Translations under genes and position numbers: made by a program
NCBI GenBank assembly: GCA_018267475.1
Contig: JAFDYI010000018.1
Span: 1-64,000 of the forward strand
Reading direction: 5' to 3'
DNA length: 64,000 bases
Origin: Bacteroidota bacterium
Lineage (GTDB): Bacteria; Bacteroidota; Bacteroidia; B-17B0; Aurantibacillaceae
Notes under the pieces: generated by a model
Seen by the model: the letters and a program-made list of their open reading frames with translations, nothing else
What the model was told of the DNA's origin: nothing
Databases searched by the model: none
In this document: one piece after another, positions 50,214-58,676 of the stretch
Position numbering within the stretch: position 1 is the stretch's first letter
How the letters are laid out: the number at the start of each line of letters is the position of its first letter

Positions 50214-51782
50214 ATGCGCAGTGAGCAGCTAAAAAAATACCTAAGCCATTCTAACCTCTTTTTTTTCGGACTTATGCTGTTTGTGGTGGGTATGCCTTTA
50301 TCTCGCTTTTTGGTCAGCGTATCTCAATTTGTTTTGCTGGGAAATTGGCTCATAGAACGCGATTTTTTAAACAAATGGAATACCCTGAAAAAATCAAAAG
50401 CATTTTGGGCTTTTACCGCTTTTTACCTTTTTTGTGCACTCAGCGTGCTTTGGTCAAATGATTTTTCTTACGCCACTAAAGATTTACGAGTAAAATTACC
50501 CATGCTGTGGTTACCGCTGTTGTTTTTTACCACACAGCCCCTCAATAAACAAAAATACCATCTGTTAATGCACTTTTTCGTGTTGGCTTGTATTATAGCT
50601 TCTTTTTGTAGTGTGGCGGTATATTTTGGGATAGGACACAAGAAAATAAAGGATATACGCGACATATCCATTTTTGAATCGCATATACGTTTTTCTTTAA
50701 TGTTAGTGCTATCTGTGTGCTATACCGTTTTTTGTTTGTTTTATTTACCGCTTACAAAACAAAAAGTAGGGTACTTGTTTGCGTTAGCCTGGTTGCTATT
50801 TTTTATTGTTTTTTTACAATCTGTTACCGGTCTTATTATTCTTATTGTGTTAGCCTTTTTAGGGATGATGTTTTTTTTATTTTCCAAGCAGTCAGGGATA
50901 TTAAAAATATCTTTACTAACTGTTTTTATGCTAGTAGGCTCGTATCTTTTTTATGTGATACGCGATGAATACAAAAAACTTTTTTTAATATATCCTATAG
51001 AAGTAAGCGCGCTGCCAAAAGTTACTCAAAGCGGCAATGCGTACCAAATCGATTCTGCTTTTTATTTTATAGAAAATGGAAACAGTGCCTGCATTTTAAT
51101 TTGTCAAGAAGAATTAAAAAAAGCATGGAACATACGTAGTAAAATACCTATTGATAGTCTAGATGCTAAGAAAAATTTCATTCGATACACACTCATTCGA
51201 TACCTTACTTCAAAAGGTTTTACAAAAGACTCGGCAGGAGTAGCACATCTTAATAAAGAAGATATAACGTGTGTTGAAAAAGGGTATGCCAATTGCTTAT
51301 ATACGAAGCCAGCTCGTTTACGCACCCGCATACATGAATTATTATGGGAAACAGAGCACAGCACACATAATGACGATGCCAACGGGCATTCGTTATCTAT
51401 GCGGTTTGAATTTTGGAAAACCGCTTTTTTTATTATTAAAAAACACACATTGTGGGGCGTAGGAGCCGGTGATGTAAAACAATCTTTTAATGAGGCCTAC
51501 CAACAACAACAAAGTAGTTTAACGGAGCAGTTTAGGCTGCGTTCGCACAATCAATATCTTTCTGTATTAGTTGCTTTAGGAGTAATCGGTTTGTTGCTTT
51601 TTCTTCTTCACCTATGCGCACCCTTTATCACAAAAAACAAACTTTCCGTTTTATATCTATCGTACCTGCTTATTGTGTGGCTTTCCTACCTTAATGAAGA
51701 TACCCTTGAAACACAAGCAGGAGTGAGTTTCTGTGTATTTTTTACTCAACTTTTTTTTCACCACGACGCCTATAACACCTAA
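50214..51782 (+). CDS. O-antigen ligase family protein
   Basis: Multi-pass inner-membrane protein of the WaaL/Wzy_C family that transfers polymer to lipid A core or joins repeats. About ten hydrophobic segments are seen over 522 residues. A large periplasmic loop at about 250-405 contains IRYLTSKGFTKDSAGVAHLNKEDI and CVEKGYAN, then the ligase signature SMRFEFWKTAFFIIKKHTLWGVGAGD, with Arg (SMRFEFW) and Arg/His (LRSHNQYLSVLVALG) that match the family's active site. It may act with the LPS transport proteins LptC and LptF/G also encoded here. It lies 43 bases after the methyltransferase gene. Confidence 0.88.
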   Translation: MRSEQLKKYLSHSNLFFFGLMLFVVGMPLSRFLVSVSQFVLLGNWLIERDFLNKWNTLKKSKAFWAFTAFYLFCALSVLWSNDFSYATKDLRVKLPMLWLPLLFFTTQPLNKQKYHLLMHFFVLACIIASFCSVAVYFGIGHKKIKDIRDISIFESHIRFSLMLVLSVCYTVFCLFYLPLTKQKVGYLFALAWLLFFIVFLQSVTGLIILIVLAFLGMMFFLFSKQSGILKISLLTVFMLVGSYLFYVIRDEYKKLFLIYPIEVSALPKVTQSGNAYQIDSAFYFIENGNSACILICQEELKKAWNIRSKIPIDSLDAKKNFIRYTLIRYLTSKGFTKDSAGVAHLNKEDITCVEKGYANCLYTKPARLRTRIHELLWETEHSTHNDDANGHSLSMRFEFWKTAFFIIKKHTLWGVGAGDVKQSFNEAYQQQQSSLTEQFRLRSHNQYLSVLVALGVIGLLLFLLHLCAPFITKNKLSVLYLSYLLIVWLSYLNEDTLETQAGVSFCVFFTQLFFHHDAYNT

Positions 51783-51831
51783 TTATTTTTAAAAAAAAAG
51801 AGACTATCTTCTATACAAGCGAAAAAAAACG

Positions 51832-51839
51832 CATATTTG
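51832..51839 (+). promoter_or_regulatory. Near-consensus -7 box for gldF-gldG
   Basis: CATATTTG differs from TAnnTTTG at the first base only and lies 19 bases before the GTG start of gldF. Confidence 0.4.
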
Positions 51840-51858
51840 TCGTTCAAAAAAAACAGTT

Positions 51859-52605
51859 GTGTTTGTTCTGTATCTCAAAGAAATAAAAAGCTTTTTAACC
51901 TCATTAGTAGGTTATATTGCTATTGGTGTTTTTTTAACCGTTACCGGCCTTTTTTTATGGATCATATCTTCCGAAAGCTCAGGAGGGTACAACATCTTAG
52001 ATAACGGCTTTGCAACCTTAGAACCCCTTTTTGGCATAGCGCCCGTGGTGTATTTATTTTTAATACCCGCTATTACCATGCGTAGCTTTGCTGAAGAAAA
52101 AAAAACAGGTACCATAGAATTGCTGTTTACGCGCCCTCTTACGGAACTACAAATTGTTTGGGCCAAATATCTTGCTGGAGTTACCCTGGTGCTTATATCC
52201 TTACTGCCTACTTTGTTTTACTATTATTCGGTATATAAAATAGGCTACCCGGTAGGTAATATAGATACCGGCGGCACTTGGGGTTCTTATATTGGTTTAT
52301 TGCTGTTAGGAGCCGGCTTTGTTTCTATAGGCGTGTTTGCCTCATCGCTTACCGATAATCAGGTTATTGCTTTTATATTAGCCATGGTGCTGTGCTTTTT
52401 ATGCTTTAGCGGATTTGATTATATAGGGCAATCGGGGGTTGCAGGTAAGTTAGAACCCTTTGTCGTGTCGCTGGGTATTAACGATCATTATCATTCGCTA
52501 AGCCGTGGCGTAGTAGATACACGTGATGTTTTGTATTTTTTTAGTTTAATATTTTTCTTTGTGTTGCTAACCCGTTTTATGCTAGAAAAGCGCAAGTGGA
52601 AATAA
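51859..52605 (+). CDS. gldF: Gliding motility ABC transporter permease GldF
   Basis: Permease of the GldA-GldF-GldG complex, required for gliding and chitin use in Flavobacterium johnsoniae but dispensable in other gliders. The 248-residue protein has six membrane helices and GldF motifs: LKEIKSFLTSLVGYIAIGVFLTVTGLFLW as pattern, NILDNGFATLEPLFGIAP, LIPAITMRSFAEEKKTGTIELLFTRPL, and IGYPVGNIDTGGTWGSYIGLL. It starts at a GTG. gldG follows after three bases. No gldA ATPase gene is in the window; it is often encoded apart. Confidence 0.93.
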   Translation: MFVLYLKEIKSFLTSLVGYIAIGVFLTVTGLFLWIISSESSGGYNILDNGFATLEPLFGIAPVVYLFLIPAITMRSFAEEKKTGTIELLFTRPLTELQIVWAKYLAGVTLVLISLLPTLFYYYSVYKIGYPVGNIDTGGTWGSYIGLLLLGAGFVSIGVFASSLTDNQVIAFILAMVLCFLCFSGFDYIGQSGVAGKLEPFVVSLGINDHYHSLSRGVVDTRDVLYFFSLIFFFVLLTRFMLEKRKWK

Positions 52606-52608
52606 AAT

Positions 52609-54300
52609 ATGAGTACCAAGTCAAAACATATTATACAATTAGTAGTGTGGCTGCTTATATTGATTTTGCTGAACTTTTCAGGAAGTTACTTCTTTAAGCG
52701 TTTTGATTTAACCAGTGAAAAACGCTACACACTAAACCCCGAAACCATAAAAATGCTTCAAAACTTAGATGATGAAGTATATGTAAAAGTATATTTAGAA
52801 GGCGATTTTAATTCGGCCTTTACGCGCTTGAAAACAGCTACTCGCGAGATGTTAGACGAGTTTAGAGTGTATGCAAAAAAAGGGTTGAACTACGAATTTG
52901 TAAATATCTATGACCAAAAAAACAAAGGAGATATTACCGCTCTGCAGCGCGATTTATACGAAAAAGGTATAGATCCCACGGAGCTTAGAACCAAAAGCAG
53001 CAAGGGCGAACAAACACAAATTTTATTTCCGGGTGCCGTTGTCTATTTCAAAACTAAAGAGGGGATTTGGCAAATTTTTAATAAACAAGATGGTATTCCG
53101 GCTGATGAGTGCGTAAATAATTCGGTGCAAAACTTAGAGTATGGCTTATCCAACACCATTCGCAAACTGCAACAAAATATCCGTCCGCGTGTCGCCTTTA
53201 TAAGAGGGCATCATGAGTTGGATACCACCCAAACAAAAGATCTCTATTTTGCCCTTAGCGAGTATTATGATGTAGAATTTATTCGCATTAAAAAACAACT
53301 GAAAGCACTAAAACCCTATTCAGCCATTATTTTGGCATGGCCCGATACCGTAGTAAACGAGCAAGATAAATTTATTATAGACCAATACGTAATGCATGGC
53401 GGTAAAGTATTGTGGTGCTTAGAGCCCGTTTATACTAATTATGATTCGCTAAAACTAAAAGGCTATACGTTAGGGCTTAATAACAATATAAATTTAGACG
53501 ATATTTTATTTAACTACGGTGTCCGCATCAATCCCTCTTTAGTGCAAGATATGAATTGCGGTTTTATCCCTATAAACAGAGGGTTTAAAGGCGGTAAAGC
53601 CGATTTACAAATGTTTCCGTGGATATATAAGCCCCTGGTTACCCCGCCCGGCACACACCCCATTACCAAAAATTTAGGGCTCATTCGTTTTGAATTTTCG
53701 GGATATATAGATACGGTAAAAGCCGATGACGTAAAAAAAACAATTCTTTTATCTTCTTCAAAAAACTCAAGAGTGCAATCAGTTCCGGCACGTATTAGCT
53801 TAGGCATGGTAGGTACGCGCCTTAATGAAAAACAATTTGCTAACGGCAACAAACCTATGGCCGTTTTGTTGGAAGGTACTTTTAAATCTAATTATCAAAA
53901 CAGAATAACCGATACCATTGCTCGCGATAGCGCTATTGGCTTTAAATCGGTAAGCAAGCCTACTGCTATGATTGTAGTGGCCGATGGCGATATTATAAAA
54001 AACGATTTTAATTTTCAAACCATGTCTATCAGTCCGCTGGGTTATGATAGATATATGAAACAACAATTTGCCAACAAAACATTTTTACTCAATTGCATGA
54101 ACTATCTTATTGATGGCCCTGATTTTATGAGCGTGCGCTCGCGCGAGGTACAATTGCGTTTATTGGATCGAAAAAAAATAAGCACCAACCCCACCCAATG
54201 GAAATTATATAATGTGTTGTTCCCTCTACTTATTTTAATAGCATCAGGCATACTGCTTACCAACTGGAGAAGAAAAAAATACACCCGAAACACTAAATAA
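52609..54300 (+). CDS. gldG: Gliding motility ABC transporter auxiliary protein GldG
   Basis: Partner of GldF in an ABC-2 type complex. The 563-residue protein has an N-terminal membrane helix (about 9-30), then FKRFDLTSEKRYTLNPETIKML as in GldG, an ABC_transp_aux (GldG/DUF) domain with VKVYLEGDFNSAFTRLKTATREMLDEF, RPRVAFIRGHHELDT and LAWPDTVVNEQDKFIIDQYV, and a C-terminal helix (about 532-552). The large middle part is periplasmic. It lies three bases after gldF and six before the DUF4340 gene. Confidence 0.92.
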   Translation: MSTKSKHIIQLVVWLLILILLNFSGSYFFKRFDLTSEKRYTLNPETIKMLQNLDDEVYVKVYLEGDFNSAFTRLKTATREMLDEFRVYAKKGLNYEFVNIYDQKNKGDITALQRDLYEKGIDPTELRTKSSKGEQTQILFPGAVVYFKTKEGIWQIFNKQDGIPADECVNNSVQNLEYGLSNTIRKLQQNIRPRVAFIRGHHELDTTQTKDLYFALSEYYDVEFIRIKKQLKALKPYSAIILAWPDTVVNEQDKFIIDQYVMHGGKVLWCLEPVYTNYDSLKLKGYTLGLNNNINLDDILFNYGVRINPSLVQDMNCGFIPINRGFKGGKADLQMFPWIYKPLVTPPGTHPITKNLGLIRFEFSGYIDTVKADDVKKTILLSSSKNSRVQSVPARISLGMVGTRLNEKQFANGNKPMAVLLEGTFKSNYQNRITDTIARDSAIGFKSVSKPTAMIVVADGDIIKNDFNFQTMSISPLGYDRYMKQQFANKTFLLNCMNYLIDGPDFMSVRSREVQLRLLDRKKISTNPTQWKLYNVLFPLLILIASGILLTNWRRKKYTRNTK

Positions 54301-54306
54301 TTTTTT

Positions 54307-55353
54307 ATGACAAAAAATAAAATCACCCTCCTTCTGCTTGTTGCACTACTTGTAGCAGGTGTTTTTGTACTAATAAAAAAAAATAAAAGAAGCACCCTCA
54401 CCGGCGACGATTCTGATTTTGCCGTGCCCGATACAGCCAGCATTGATAAACTTTTTATTGCCAATAAAAAAGGAGGTGCCGCTTTGCTTGAAAAAGACCA
54501 ACAAGGCAATTGGCTTATAAATGGAAAATACCCGGCGCGCAAAGATGCCATACACATGCTGATGATTGCTTTTTTAAATACACAGATAAAATTTCCGGCA
54601 CCCAAAAACGCACAAGAAAATTTATTGAAAAACATTGCTTCAAACGGAGTAAAGTGCGAGATTTATCAAAATAAAAAATTAAGTAAAACATGGTATATAG
54701 GCCACGAAACGCAAGATTTGCGCGGTACCTATTGTTTGTTACAAGGGGCAGACAACGAGCAACCATACAACACAGTATATGCAGTTGAAATACCCGGTTT
54801 TATAGGCACGGTGGTACCTCGTTTTTTTCTTAAAGAAGACGAGTGGCGCGAAAAACAAGTGCTAGCCCTAACACCCGATAAAATAAAAAGTGTTACGCTC
54901 AACTTGGTTGGTTTTCCAGATTCTTCTTTTGTGATAAATGTAGCCGGCTTGCATAGCTTTAATGTGAGTACACTATCCGGTAAAAAAATAATACCTTTCG
55001 ATACTTTAGCCGTACAGCAATACCTTTCGTACTTTATGAATCTGAGTGTAGAAGGCTGGTTTAGCCGCACAGAGGGCTTGCCGCAAACCGACTCGGTACG
55101 CAAATCAAACTACTTTTTACAACTCTCTATTACAGACATAAATAATAAAATAGACAGCTATAAGTTTTATCACAAACCAACCGAAGAAAATCACACGGAA
55201 GATGAAAAAGGAAACAAACTCCCTTACGATCCCAACCAAATGCTGATGAAATTTAAAAACGACCAAGAGTTTGCAGCGGTATCGGTTACCTCATGGGGCA
55301 AGCTGTTCCAATCGTCGTATTATTTTGTGCCTAAAGCGGGTGTAAAAAAATAA
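54307..55353 (+). CDS. DUF4340 domain-containing protein
   Basis: This 348-residue protein has one N-terminal helix (about 4-23) and the DUF4340 layout: VPDTASIDKLFIANKKGGAALLEK, WLINGKYPARKDAIHMLMIAF, TWYIGHETQDLRGTYCLL and VYAVEIPGFIGTVVPRFF. The family commonly follows gldG or ABC-2 auxiliary genes in Bacteroidota, so it probably works at the periplasmic face of the GldFG complex; that is inference from position. It lies six bases after gldG and ends at a terminator. Confidence 0.88.
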   Translation: MTKNKITLLLLVALLVAGVFVLIKKNKRSTLTGDDSDFAVPDTASIDKLFIANKKGGAALLEKDQQGNWLINGKYPARKDAIHMLMIAFLNTQIKFPAPKNAQENLLKNIASNGVKCEIYQNKKLSKTWYIGHETQDLRGTYCLLQGADNEQPYNTVYAVEIPGFIGTVVPRFFLKEDEWREKQVLALTPDKIKSVTLNLVGFPDSSFVINVAGLHSFNVSTLSGKKIIPFDTLAVQQYLSYFMNLSVEGWFSRTEGLPQTDSVRKSNYFLQLSITDINNKIDSYKFYHKPTEENHTEDEKGNKLPYDPNQMLMKFKNDQEFAAVSVTSWGKLFQSSYYFVPKAGVKK

Positions 55354-55385
55354 TATTGCCCAAGTATATTGATGACGATACAGGG

Positions 55386-55409
55386 TACCCACTTTGGGTA
55401 GCTTTTTTT
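55386..55409 (+). terminator. Terminator after the gldF-gldG-DUF4340 operon
   Basis: TACCCA (55386-55391) and TGGGTA (55395-55400) form a perfect six-base-pair stem with loop CTT, followed by GC and seven T. It acts on the plus strand only, as no T run lies on the other side. Confidence 0.75.
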
Positions 55410-55422
55410 ACTGTGTTTTAAA

Positions 55423-56184
55423 TTACAATATGTTTTCTTCGTTCCATATTCGCCAAGCCTCATCAGCCTGAAAGCAAAGCATGTTATAACCGTTGCAAAT
55501 AAGAGCGCCTTGTTGCTTGGCTTTTTGTAAAAAAACAGTTTCGGCGGGGTTGTATATAAGGTCGTAAGCCAAGTGCTGTGCGCTTATAGCGTGATAAGGT
55601 ATGGGTAAGGCCTCCATTGCCTTAGCACCCATACCTAGTGGGGTGGCCTGTATCAGTAATTTGCACATACCTATAATAGCTTCGTTAAGTTGCTCATACG
55701 TTAAGAAAGAAACGATTTCTGTATGATCAACAGGCAGGGTGCGCACAACAAAAGCATAATCAATAGCCCTTTTTTTTAGCGCGTAAGCTACTGCTTTTGC
55801 GGCGCCGCCGTATCCAAAAATCAATGCTTTTTGATGGTTGGTATCTAAAAAAGGGCGCAGGCTTTGACTAAAACCAAAAGCATCGGTATTGTATCCTTTT
55901 ATTTTTCCTTTTGTTATTTTCAAACAATTAACGGCACCAATTTGTTGGGCAGCCTCATCTATTTCATCTAAAAAGGGAATAATATGCTGCTTGTGTGGGC
56001 TTGTAACGCTTACTCCTACTAAGTTGGGATTTTCTTTTAAAATACGAGGAAAATCGGTTATGTTTTCTAAAGAAAAAGCATGATACGCACAATCGGTTAG
56101 ATGTAAGTCTTGAAACTTTTTATCAAAATACTTTTTAGAAAAAGAGTGTGATAGCGGATAGCCAATTAAGCCAAAACTCTTCAT
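55423..56184 (-). CDS. aroE: Shikimate dehydrogenase
   Basis: Reduces 3-dehydroshikimate to shikimate with NADPH in the aromatic amino-acid pathway. The 253-residue protein has the shikimate-binding start FGLIGYPLSHSFSKKYFDKKF, the catalytic Lys in VGVSVTSPHKQHI, the Asp in GYNTDAFGFSQSL, the dinucleotide-binding loop IFGYGGAAKAVAYAL, and DLIYNPAETVFL. Typical AroE is about 270 residues, so it is slightly short. It lies three bases after the LolA-like gene and probably shares its transcript. Confidence 0.94.
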   Translation of the reverse strand: MKSFGLIGYPLSHSFSKKYFDKKFQDLHLTDCAYHAFSLENITDFPRILKENPNLVGVSVTSPHKQHIIPFLDEIDEAAQQIGAVNCLKITKGKIKGYNTDAFGFSQSLRPFLDTNHQKALIFGYGGAAKAVAYALKKRAIDYAFVVRTLPVDHTEIVSFLTYEQLNEAIIGMCKLLIQATPLGMGAKAMEALPIPYHAISAQHLAYDLIYNPAETVFLQKAKQQGALICNGYNMLCFQADEAWRIWNEENIL

Positions 56185-56187
56185 GCC

Positions 56188-56883
56188 TTAGTTGCTATCG
56201 CGCTCATCTACTATTTGGTCGGCCTTAAAGCCTTTGGTGTCAAACACAAACATATTATCCGTTAAAACAGCATTAGGAGTAAACGCTTTTACGGTGTATA
56301 TTTGAGTACCTCCATCTTTCATCAACATTTTTATTTGGTGTACTTGTTTTTTTACTTTATCTACAAATAGTTTTACCGTATGAAATTTTTTCTTTTCGGG
56401 TTTTACGGTAGGATACAGATTGATGATGCTATAAGTTACAGCTCCTTCTTTTTCTTCTTTATCAAATTTGTATTTGTAGCCTTTTTCGTATAGAGTAAAG
56501 ATGTTGGTAGGGTTTAATCCATCTTCGCTGTTGGCTTCAAAATTTTTAATGGTAATTTCTTGCGCATCTTTGTTGTGTGTCCACACGGTTTTGCCATCGC
56601 ATACAATGGTATTGCCGGGTATTTCCAAACGGTATTTGCTCCCCTTCACTTGTATTTTCCCGTCTTGTTTATCGGTTTGTTTTTTATCTTTATTAAGCAG
56701 CACCAACTCGTACTCGGCGCTAATGGTTTTGTAGGTTTTAGTGGTTTTGCTTACTTCGTCTAAAATAGCTTTTGCTTTAGTATCTTGCTCAGCAACGTTT
56801 TGCGCTATCGTTTTTTTGCTCCCTACAAAGAAAGTTCCTACTACTAACAGACAGCTAAAAATAAATTTTGTTTTTTTCATCAT
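56188..56883 (-). CDS. LolA-like outer-membrane lipoprotein carrier
   Basis: The 231-residue protein has a signal peptide (about 3-27) and the LolA-type half-open barrel pattern: AKAILDEVSKTTKTYKTISAEYELVL, QDGKIQVKGSKYRLEIPGNTIVCDGKTVWTHNKDAQEI (as pattern), YKYKFDKEEKEGAV and FVDKVKKQVHQIKMLMKDGG. LolA carries lipoproteins from the inner to the outer membrane; Bacteroidota have several such proteins and this one may instead carry other lipids. TTG at 56886 precedes ATG at 56883; the ATG is used. A consensus promoter box is 41 bases upstream. Confidence 0.85.
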   Translation of the reverse strand: MMKKTKFIFSCLLVVGTFFVGSKKTIAQNVAEQDTKAKAILDEVSKTTKTYKTISAEYELVLLNKDKKQTDKQDGKIQVKGSKYRLEIPGNTIVCDGKTVWTHNKDAQEITIKNFEANSEDGLNPTNIFTLYEKGYKYKFDKEEKEGAVTYSIINLYPTVKPEKKKFHTVKLFVDKVKKQVHQIKMLMKDGGTQIYTVKAFTPNAVLTDNMFVFDTKGFKADQIVDERDSN

Positions 56884-56924
56884 CAAATAGTTTTACAAAT
56901 TTTATACCAAAAAATAACGGGCAT

Positions 56925-56932
56925 CAAAGGTA
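56925..56932 (-). promoter_or_regulatory. Bacteroidota -7 box for the LolA-like gene and aroE
   Basis: On the minus strand this is TACCTTTG, 41 bases before the ATG. It is divergent from the plus-strand box at 56990. Confidence 0.55.
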
Positions 56933-56989
56933 CAAACATTTTAGCGTATTTTTAAAAAGAAACCCATTACGGCATTACGTAGTTTCTTA

Positions 56990-56997
56990 TATCTTTG
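56990..56997 (+). promoter_or_regulatory. Bacteroidota -7 box for the TlpA-like gene
   Basis: TATCTTTG matches TAnnTTTG and lies 15 bases before the ATG at 57013. Confidence 0.58.
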
Positions 56998-57012
56998 CAA
57001 ACCAAATAATTC

Positions 57013-58170
57013 ATGTATATGACAAAATTCTTGTATCTGCTTCCCTTATCCGTTTTATTATTTTCTTGCGGAAACGATAAAAACGAACACTTTACACTAA
57101 GCGGAACTCTAAAAAACGCCACTGCCGGTGATATGTTGTACTTAGAAGAGCTGGCGCCCGGCTCTAAAGCCACTATCGACTCTACAGCTATAGATGACAA
57201 AGGCTATTTTATATTTAAAAACGCCCAACCCGAACCGGGTTTTTACCGTATAAAAGCCAACGAGCAAAATTTTGCCATGTTGGTTTTAAATAAAGAAAAT
57301 AAGGTCGTGTTAAATGCAGATTACAAAAATATAGGCAACACTTACACCGCAGAGGGCTCTGCTGATACTAAATCTTTTTTAGAATTTAATACTTTAGGCA
57401 AGCAACTGCAACAACAAACCGACAGCATGCAGCGTAGCTTCCAGGCACTTATAGGAACCATAGGTATGGATAGTATTAAAACCGATTCGCTAAGCAAAGT
57501 GATTGGCGATATTTACAATAAAATAGTAGATGCCTACCAAATTAAATTTTCGGCCTTAGTAGAAAAAAATAAAAATTCTTTAGCCGTGCTGGCGGGCATT
57601 CAACAATTAGATCCCAACAAGTACCTGTCTTTATATAAAGAAGTAGCCGCTTCTTTAGAGAAAAACTACCCTAACAGCAAGTATTTAATCAATTTAAAAC
57701 GCGATATATTAGCTTTTGAAGCGCAAAAGGCAAAAGCAGCCACCTTATCGGTAGGAAACGCTCCGCAAGATTTTACCATGCCTACGCCCGAAGGCAAACA
57801 GCTATCCTTAGCTTCTTTTAAAGGCAAGGTTTTATTGGTTGATTTTTGGGCTAGTTGGTGTGGCCCCTGCCGAAAAGAAAACCCGAACGTAGTAGCTATG
57901 TACAAAAAATACCACAGTAAAGGTTTTGAAATTCTAAGCGTTTCGTTAGATGAGGATAAAGATAAATGGCTAAACGCTGTTAAGAGCGACGGGCTTACCT
58001 GGAACCATGTAAGTGATTTAAAAGGTTGGGATAATCAAGCGGCTAAAATGTACGGCATAGAGTCTATACCTTTTACTATGTTGCTGGATAAAGAAGGAAA
58101 AGTAGTAGCAAAAGGCCTGCGTGGAGCCGAGTTAGAAGCTGCCGTGGTGGCCGCCTTATCCAAAAAATAA
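57013..58170 (+). CDS. TlpA-like thiol-disulfide lipoprotein with DUF4369 domain
   Basis: The 385-residue protein is anchored by a lipoprotein signal (LLPLSVLLFSC). An N-terminal DUF4369 domain (about 25-125; FTLSGTLKNATAGDMLYLEEL) is joined by a helical region to a C-terminal thioredoxin domain at about 245-385. The active site is WCGPC at 282-286, preceded by LLVDFWAS and followed by SIPFTMLLDKEGKV, with the cis-Pro. It probably reduces or shuffles disulfides in the periplasm, for example in cytochrome maturation or oxidative defence. ATG codons at 57013 and 57019 are both possible. Confidence 0.93.
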   Translation: MYMTKFLYLLPLSVLLFSCGNDKNEHFTLSGTLKNATAGDMLYLEELAPGSKATIDSTAIDDKGYFIFKNAQPEPGFYRIKANEQNFAMLVLNKENKVVLNADYKNIGNTYTAEGSADTKSFLEFNTLGKQLQQQTDSMQRSFQALIGTIGMDSIKTDSLSKVIGDIYNKIVDAYQIKFSALVEKNKNSLAVLAGIQQLDPNKYLSLYKEVAASLEKNYPNSKYLINLKRDILAFEAQKAKAATLSVGNAPQDFTMPTPEGKQLSLASFKGKVLLVDFWASWCGPCRKENPNVVAMYKKYHSKGFEILSVSLDEDKDKWLNAVKSDGLTWNHVSDLKGWDNQAAKMYGIESIPFTMLLDKEGKVVAKGLRGAELEAAVVAALSKK

Positions 58171-58172
58171 AT

Positions 58173-58487
58173 TTAGCTGCCTAAATCATCAAAATTCACA
58201 CTGCTGCCATCAGCCTCTGGTGTAGCGGGGGCGTTTTTCTTAATGAAGTTAATGGCATCATTAAAGCTTTCTGTGAATTTCTCGAAATCCTCTTTATACA
58301 AGAAAATTTTGTGTTTTTCAAAAACAAATTTCCCATCTTCTAAAAAGCGTTTTTTGCTTTCGGTAATGGTTAAATAACAATCGCCAGCACGGGTAGCACG
58401 CACATCAAAAAAATAGGTACGTTTGCCTGCTCGCACTGATTTTGAATACAGGCCATCTTCATTTTTTATAGCATCATCTTGCGTCAT
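58173..58487 (-). CDS. DUF3276 (PUR-alpha-like nucleic-acid-binding) protein
   Basis: This 104-residue protein matches DUF3276, the bacterial form of the PUR-alpha fold that binds single-stranded DNA or RNA: GLYSKSVRAGKRTYFFDVRATRAGDCYLTITESKKR (as pattern), KHKIFLYKEDFEKFTESF. It has one PUR repeat and an acidic C-terminal tail (PEADGSSVNFDDLGS). The relative in Borrelia (BpuR) binds RNA and DNA and regulates expression. A consensus promoter box is 30 bases upstream. Its stop lies two bases from that of the convergent TlpA-like gene. Confidence 0.88.
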   Translation of the reverse strand: MTQDDAIKNEDGLYSKSVRAGKRTYFFDVRATRAGDCYLTITESKKRFLEDGKFVFEKHKIFLYKEDFEKFTESFNDAINFIKKNAPATPEADGSSVNFDDLGS

Positions 58488-58517
58488 ACAGTTAATTTTT
58501 TAAACTTTTATATATAA

Positions 58518-58525
58518 CAAAGATA
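58518..58525 (-). promoter_or_regulatory. Bacteroidota -7 box for the DUF3276 gene
   Basis: On the minus strand this is TATCTTTG, 30 bases before the ATG at 58487. Confidence 0.55.
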
Positions 58526-58643
58526 GTGCTTTATCGATAGAAAACAAAATTCTGTCTAATTTTTTTTAAAAAAGGCCGTTTTACATCCTTTTTTGGTTGA
58601 GAAAAATATAAAGCATAGCTGGCAAAATATAAGCTAAAAACTG

Positions 58644-58651
58644 TACTTTTG
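58644..58651 (+). promoter_or_regulatory. Bacteroidota -7 box for the cysteine desulfurase gene
   Basis: TACTTTTG matches TAnnTTTG and lies 25 bases before the ATG at 58677. Confidence 0.55.
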
Positions 58652-58676
58652 AAGCCCATTAACGCATTCATTATTC

